A stretch of 64,000 nt of DNA from Microbacterium lacus (GTDB lineage Bacteria; Actinomycetota; Actinomycetes; Actinomycetales; Microbacteriaceae), in NCBI RefSeq assembly GCF_039531105.1, contig NZ_BAAAPK010000001.1, positions 2,170,001 to 2,234,000 of the forward strand, written 5' to 3'. The position numbers were made by a program, and so were the translations under genes. Shown here piece by piece: positions 60,868-64,000 of the stretch (the first letter of the stretch is position 1; every line of letters starts with the position of its first letter). The notes beneath the pieces are model-generated. The model did not search any database. It was given only the letters and a program-made list of their open reading frames with translations, and was not told where the DNA came from.

Positions 60868-63800
60868 CTAGGCCCGGAGCACGAGATCGTGCGCGACGTA
60901 GTAGAGCGCGACGTCGATCTCGTCGAGGGCGACTCCGTGCTTCGCGTGATACGCCCGTCGGTACAGCTCGAGCTGCAGCATCCGCTCCTGCGTCTCGGCG
61001 GCGGTGCGCGGCGGAGCGCCCGTCTTCCAGTCCACGATCTCGATGCGTCCGCCGCGGTCTTCGCGCCGGTACACCGCATCGAGCTTGCAGATGATGACGT
61101 GCGGCCGTCCGTCCAGCGTGTCCGTCTCGGTGAAGTCGATCTCGGTCTCGACCTCGATCGGTCGCAGCCCACCCCATTCGGACGCGGCGAACGTGGCCTG
61201 CAGCGCTGCCAGGAGTGCAGCGTCTGATTCGGGCGAACTCTCTGCCTCGTCTTCGCCATCGGCCTCCCACAGCGCGTCATCGAGAGACCCGGCGGTGCCG
61301 ACGAGTCCGGACCGGTGCTCGACCCACGCGTGGAAGAGCGTCCCGAGGCGCGTCTGCCGATACGGCCGCTCGGGTAGCGGTCGCGCGAGTTGCGCGACGG
61401 TCCCGTTGTAGTCCGAAACGAAGTCCTTGTACCGCGAAGCGGCGATGCGTGTCGGGGCGCCTTCCCGCGGCGGATGCTGACGCGCCTCGCGTTCGGCGAG
61501 CAGGAGCGCCGCATCCCGGTCGGGTTCGGCGCGCGGCGCGTCCGAAGCCGCTTCGACGGCGCTCACCGCTCGCCCCACGGCCGCGCGGCGCGCGCCGAGC
61601 GGATCGATCGGCCACTGCAGGACGCGCCGCTCGCCGAGGTACGGATCCTCCCCCGGCTCGTCCTCGGAGACCTCGACCTGGAGCGCAGCGGCGATCTCGT
61701 CCCAGAACATGCTCCGCGCCCGCGGGCGCTTCGTCCCGGACCAGCTCGAGCCGCTGAGGAGCAGATGATCACGGGCGCGCGTGACGGCGACGTACGCCAG
61801 GCGCCGGTCCTCGGCGAGCTGGCGCGCCCGGTTCGCGGCGGTGAAGTCATCGATCGCAGCCTTGAGGTCCTGCTGCGTGGGCGCGGCATCCCGCTCCCAC
61901 TGCAGCGCAGGCAGCCAGCGCGCGTCCCCCCGGAAGGAGTAGGGCAGGATGCCGAAACCCAACCAGCCTTTCGTGTCGCGCGGCGCGCTGGGCAGCTCGT
62001 CGCGGACGAGCCGGACGACGGCGACCGCGTCCCACTCGAGACCCTTCGACCCGTGGATCGTGAGCAGCTGCACCACGTCGTCCTCGGGGGGTTCGGTCCG
62101 CGGCGCGAACTCATCCCGCTGCTCGGCATGGTCGAGCCAGGCGAGCAGGTTCGCGATCGAGCCCGTTTCGTCGGCCGCGAGGAATCCGTGCAGCTCGTCC
62201 ACGAACGCGCGCAGCTGCGCTGAGGCGATGCGGGCCGGCCCCCGCGACTCATTGGCGGCCAGCTCGATGTCCAGCCTCAGCTCCAATTCGATGAGTCGAA
62301 CAAGGTCGGGAACGGGAAGACCCACCGCGCGGCGCAAGCCGCTGAAGACGGATGCCGCCTCCCGCAAGCGCTCGCGCGCGTCTGGAGTGAAGCCCTGCAG
62401 CCACCCGTGATCCTCACGGTGACGCAGGAAGAAGTCCAGAGCGTCCGGGAGGGACCCGCCATCGTCGTCGGCGCTGGAACGGATGCGCTCGACGACCTCC
62501 GGGGCCAGAGGCTGCAGCGCCGCGTCGTGCCGCGCGAGACGGCGCGCGAGCGCGGCGAGTTCGCGCAGATCCGGCAGGCCGATGCCCCACCGCGGCCCTG
62601 CGAGGAGCCGGATCAGCGCGGACCCGGCCGACGGGTCGCTCAGCACGCGGAGCGCGCTGACGACGTCGACCACTTCCGGGGTGGACAGGAGCCCGCCGAG
62701 TCCGAGGATCCGGTGCGGGATGCCGCGGCGTCCGAGCGCATCGCCGAAACGCACCATGTGCTTCTTGCTCCGGAACAGGATCGCGCCGGTCGTGCTCCGG
62801 CCGCGGCGGCCGCGCTCGGCGCGGACGTGCGCGAACCACGCGGCGACGCGTTCGGTCTCGGCATCCAGATCACTCTCGAAGACGAGTTCCACCTCGCCGT
62901 CCGGTGCACCCGGCCGCGCGCACAGCTCGTCGACCGAGACCGCGGCGGACGCCGCGAGCGGCGCCAGCACGGCGTTGGCCGCCCTGAGTACCTGTGCGCT
63001 GTTGCGCCAACTCGTCAGCAGCGAGTACTGCGCGCACTCCCCCGCGGACGCGAATGCAGAGGCGAAGCCGCCGAGGTTGCCGGCGCTCGCCCCCCGCCAG
63101 CCGTAGATCGCCTGATGCGGGTCGCCGACCCCCATGACCGCGGTGTCCGCGAACAGGGTCGCGAGCAGCTCGGTCTGGATGACCGAGGTGTCCTGGTATT
63201 CGTCCAGGAGGACGACCCGGTAGCGCTCGCGGAGCTCCGCGACGACTGCCGGGTGCGCACGGATGACTTCGACCGCCCCCGCGACCTGGTCGGAGAAGTC
63301 GAGGACGCCGATACGGCGCTTCTCCTGCGCATACTCGCGCGCGAGGCCAACGAGCATCTCGAGGGCGGCCACTTTGTCGTCCGCTTCGGCGACGTCGGCA
63401 TAGACGATCGTGCCGCGGCGCACGGACGGGCGGTCCACGACGTCGTGGAAGCGCGCGGGGAAGGCGGCGAGGTCGTCGAAGGACACCAGGTTGTCCACAC
63501 CGTCCCGCGCGATGCGCAGCGCCGCATCGATGATGCTGCGGATCGCTTCGGTCCTCGTCTCGAGCTGAGGATCGTCGGAGGCGAAAACCACGCGACGCAT
63601 CAGCAGCCACGCCGCGGACTCGGACAGTATCACCGCGTCGGAGTCGCGACCGATGCGGACGGCGTGCTCACGGACGATCTGATCCGCGAAGCTGTTGTAG
63701 GTCGAGACGACGGGCCGATGGAGGAGGGCGTCCTCGTCCGGAGCCTCCGGTCGCGCACCGACCTCCGTGGCGAGCTTCGCCATGATCTCCGCACGTGCGG

Positions 63801-64000
63801 CGACCGCTTTCGCACCGTGCGCTCCGGAGCGCTCGAGTTCGCCGAACACGTCGAGATGCCCGGCGCCGTGCAGCTGCGGAAGCGCCCCCAGCAGCCCCCA
63901 TCGCTCGAACTCCGCGAGTCGCTGCAGCCGCACCTGGATCCGCTCCGCAAGCTCGCCGGCGGCTTTGCGGGTGAACGTGAGACCCAGGATCTCGTCGCGC
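60868..64000 (-). CDS. AdnB-like UvrD/RecB helicase-nuclease (N-terminus beyond window)
   Basis: At least 1,040 residues are visible; the ATP-binding N-terminus lies to the right of the window. Helicase motifs include LTFTRKAAGELAERI at the edge, LDEYQDTSVIQTELL, GVGDPHQAIYGWRGAS, LLTIHGSKGLEWDAV and YVAVTRARDHLLLSGS. A C-terminal RecB-type nuclease has GTLFHAWVEHR, IEIVDWKTGAPP (Asp and Lys of PD-(D/E)XK) and MLQLELYRRAY. This pairing matches mycobacterial AdnB (Rv3201c), which works with AdnA in resection; adnA would be expected next, outside the window. Convergent with the pseudokinase gene, 9 bp apart. Confidence 0.9.
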   Translation of the reverse strand, partial: RDEILGLTFTRKAAGELAERIQVRLQRLAEFERWGLLGALPQLHGAGHLDVFGELERSGAHGAKAVAARAEIMAKLATEVGARPEAPDEDALLHRPVVSTYNSFADQIVREHAVRIGRDSDAVILSESAAWLLMRRVVFASDDPQLETRTEAIRSIIDAALRIARDGVDNLVSFDDLAAFPARFHDVVDRPSVRRGTIVYADVAEADDKVAALEMLVGLAREYAQEKRRIGVLDFSDQVAGAVEVIRAHPAVVAELRERYRVVLLDEYQDTSVIQTELLATLFADTAVMGVGDPHQAIYGWRGASAGNLGGFASAFASAGECAQYSLLTSWRNSAQVLRAANAVLAPLAASAAVSVDELCARPGAPDGEVELVFESDLDAETERVAAWFAHVRAERGRRGRSTTGAILFRSKKHMVRFGDALGRRGIPHRILGLGGLLSTPEVVDVVSALRVLSDPSAGSALIRLLAGPRWGIGLPDLRELAALARRLARHDAALQPLAPEVVERIRSSADDDGGSLPDALDFFLRHREDHGWLQGFTPDARERLREAASVFSGLRRAVGLPVPDLVRLIELELRLDIELAANESRGPARIASAQLRAFVDELHGFLAADETGSIANLLAWLDHAEQRDEFAPRTEPPEDDVVQLLTIHGSKGLEWDAVAVVRLVRDELPSAPRDTKGWLGFGILPYSFRGDARWLPALQWERDAAPTQQDLKAAIDDFTAANRARQLAEDRRLAYVAVTRARDHLLLSGSSWSGTKRPRARSMFWDEIAAALQVEVSEDEPGEDPYLGERRVLQWPIDPLGARRAAVGRAVSAVEAASDAPRAEPDRDAALLLAEREARQHPPREGAPTRIAASRYKDFVSDYNGTVAQLARPLPERPYRQTRLGTLFHAWVEHRSGLVGTAGSLDDALWEADGEDEAESSPESDAALLAALQATFAASEWGGLRPIEVETEIDFTETDTLDGRPHVIICKLDAVYRREDRGGRIEIVDWKTGAPPRTAAETQERMLQLELYRRAYHAKHGVALDEIDVALYYVAHDLVLRA

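Overview
The window is a gene-dense, roughly 70% GC chromosomal segment of an actinobacterium, most likely a Microbacterium or close Microbacteriaceae relative. The evidence is the GC3-heavy coding, the prfB-ftsE-ftsX-smpB order with ssrA nearby, the reduced actinobacterial Tad locus, and a C50-type carotenoid operon. Many genes also have a TANNNT -10 box only 6-8 nt before the start codon, suggesting leaderless mRNAs. I see no insertion sequence, prophage, CRISPR array, rRNA or integrase, so this looks like stable core and semi-core chromosome. Both ends cut genes: a quinone oxidoreductase at the left and an AdnB-like helicase-nuclease at the right.

Layout. 1-5.8 kb: oxidoreductase, small proteins, tmRNA, SIMPL protein, M20 peptidase, MFS exporter. 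5.8-11.5 kb: smpB, ftsX, ftsE and prfB on the minus strand, then a divergent MFS gene and two small genes. 11.5-16 kb: a compact Tad/Flp pilus-like operon (TadA ATPase, TadB, TadC, pilin-like peptide, three TadE/G-like proteins), minus strand. 16.1-22.1 kb: PLDc_N peptide, tRNA-Leu(UAG), DedA, Ku, APC permease and LigD, i.e. the two-component NHEJ system. 22.1-27.1 kb: cation efflux, rdgB, rph, murI, divergent pncB, DUF3039. 27.1-30 kb: ABC exporter whose ATPase carries a long Glu-Pro repeat. 30.2-32.2 kb: nucleotidyltransferase behind a structured leader, plus two hypotheticals. 32.2-39.9 kb: dienelactone hydrolase, maltokinase, and surface-polymer genes (three CDP-glycerol glycerophosphotransferase-like proteins and an ExoA-like GT2). 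39.9-44.2 kb: HtrA-like protease, aminotransferase, nitrilase-family amidase, DUF6328 membrane protein. 44.3-50.3 kb: initiator tRNA-Met, then idi-crtE-crtB-crtI-crtYe-crtYf-crtEb, ended by a perfect palindromic terminator. 50.3-64 kb: UPF0182, PDZ/Lon-like protease, DUF2342 protein, ThiF/TOMM-like protein, UvrD2, NudC, a degenerate phosphotransferase and AdnB. From memory this last block parallels Mycobacterium tuberculosis Rv3193c-Rv3202c, without the whiB7 segment.

How genes work together. SmpB and tmRNA rescue stalled ribosomes beside release factor 2. FtsEX controls septal wall hydrolysis. Ku and LigD repair double-strand breaks, while UvrD2 and AdnB handle unwinding and resection. MurI, the CDP-glycerol-type transferases and the GT2 contribute to the envelope. 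PncB and NudC touch NAD metabolism. The idi-crt operon should make a cyclic C50 carotenoid from isoprenoid precursors.

The most unusual signals are these. The conserved ends of the ThiF-like gene and uvrD2 abut tail to tail, and each reads on into the antisense of the other. A perfect 15-bp hairpin contains the start codon of a glycerophosphotransferase gene. The nucleotidyltransferase leader has two nested perfect stems and a possible competing upstream arm. A phosphotransferase-fold protein has lost its catalytic residues. The 7-mer GGATGCC/GGCATCC is strongly enriched and forces otherwise uncommon codons. All functions are read from sequence and memory; no database search was run.
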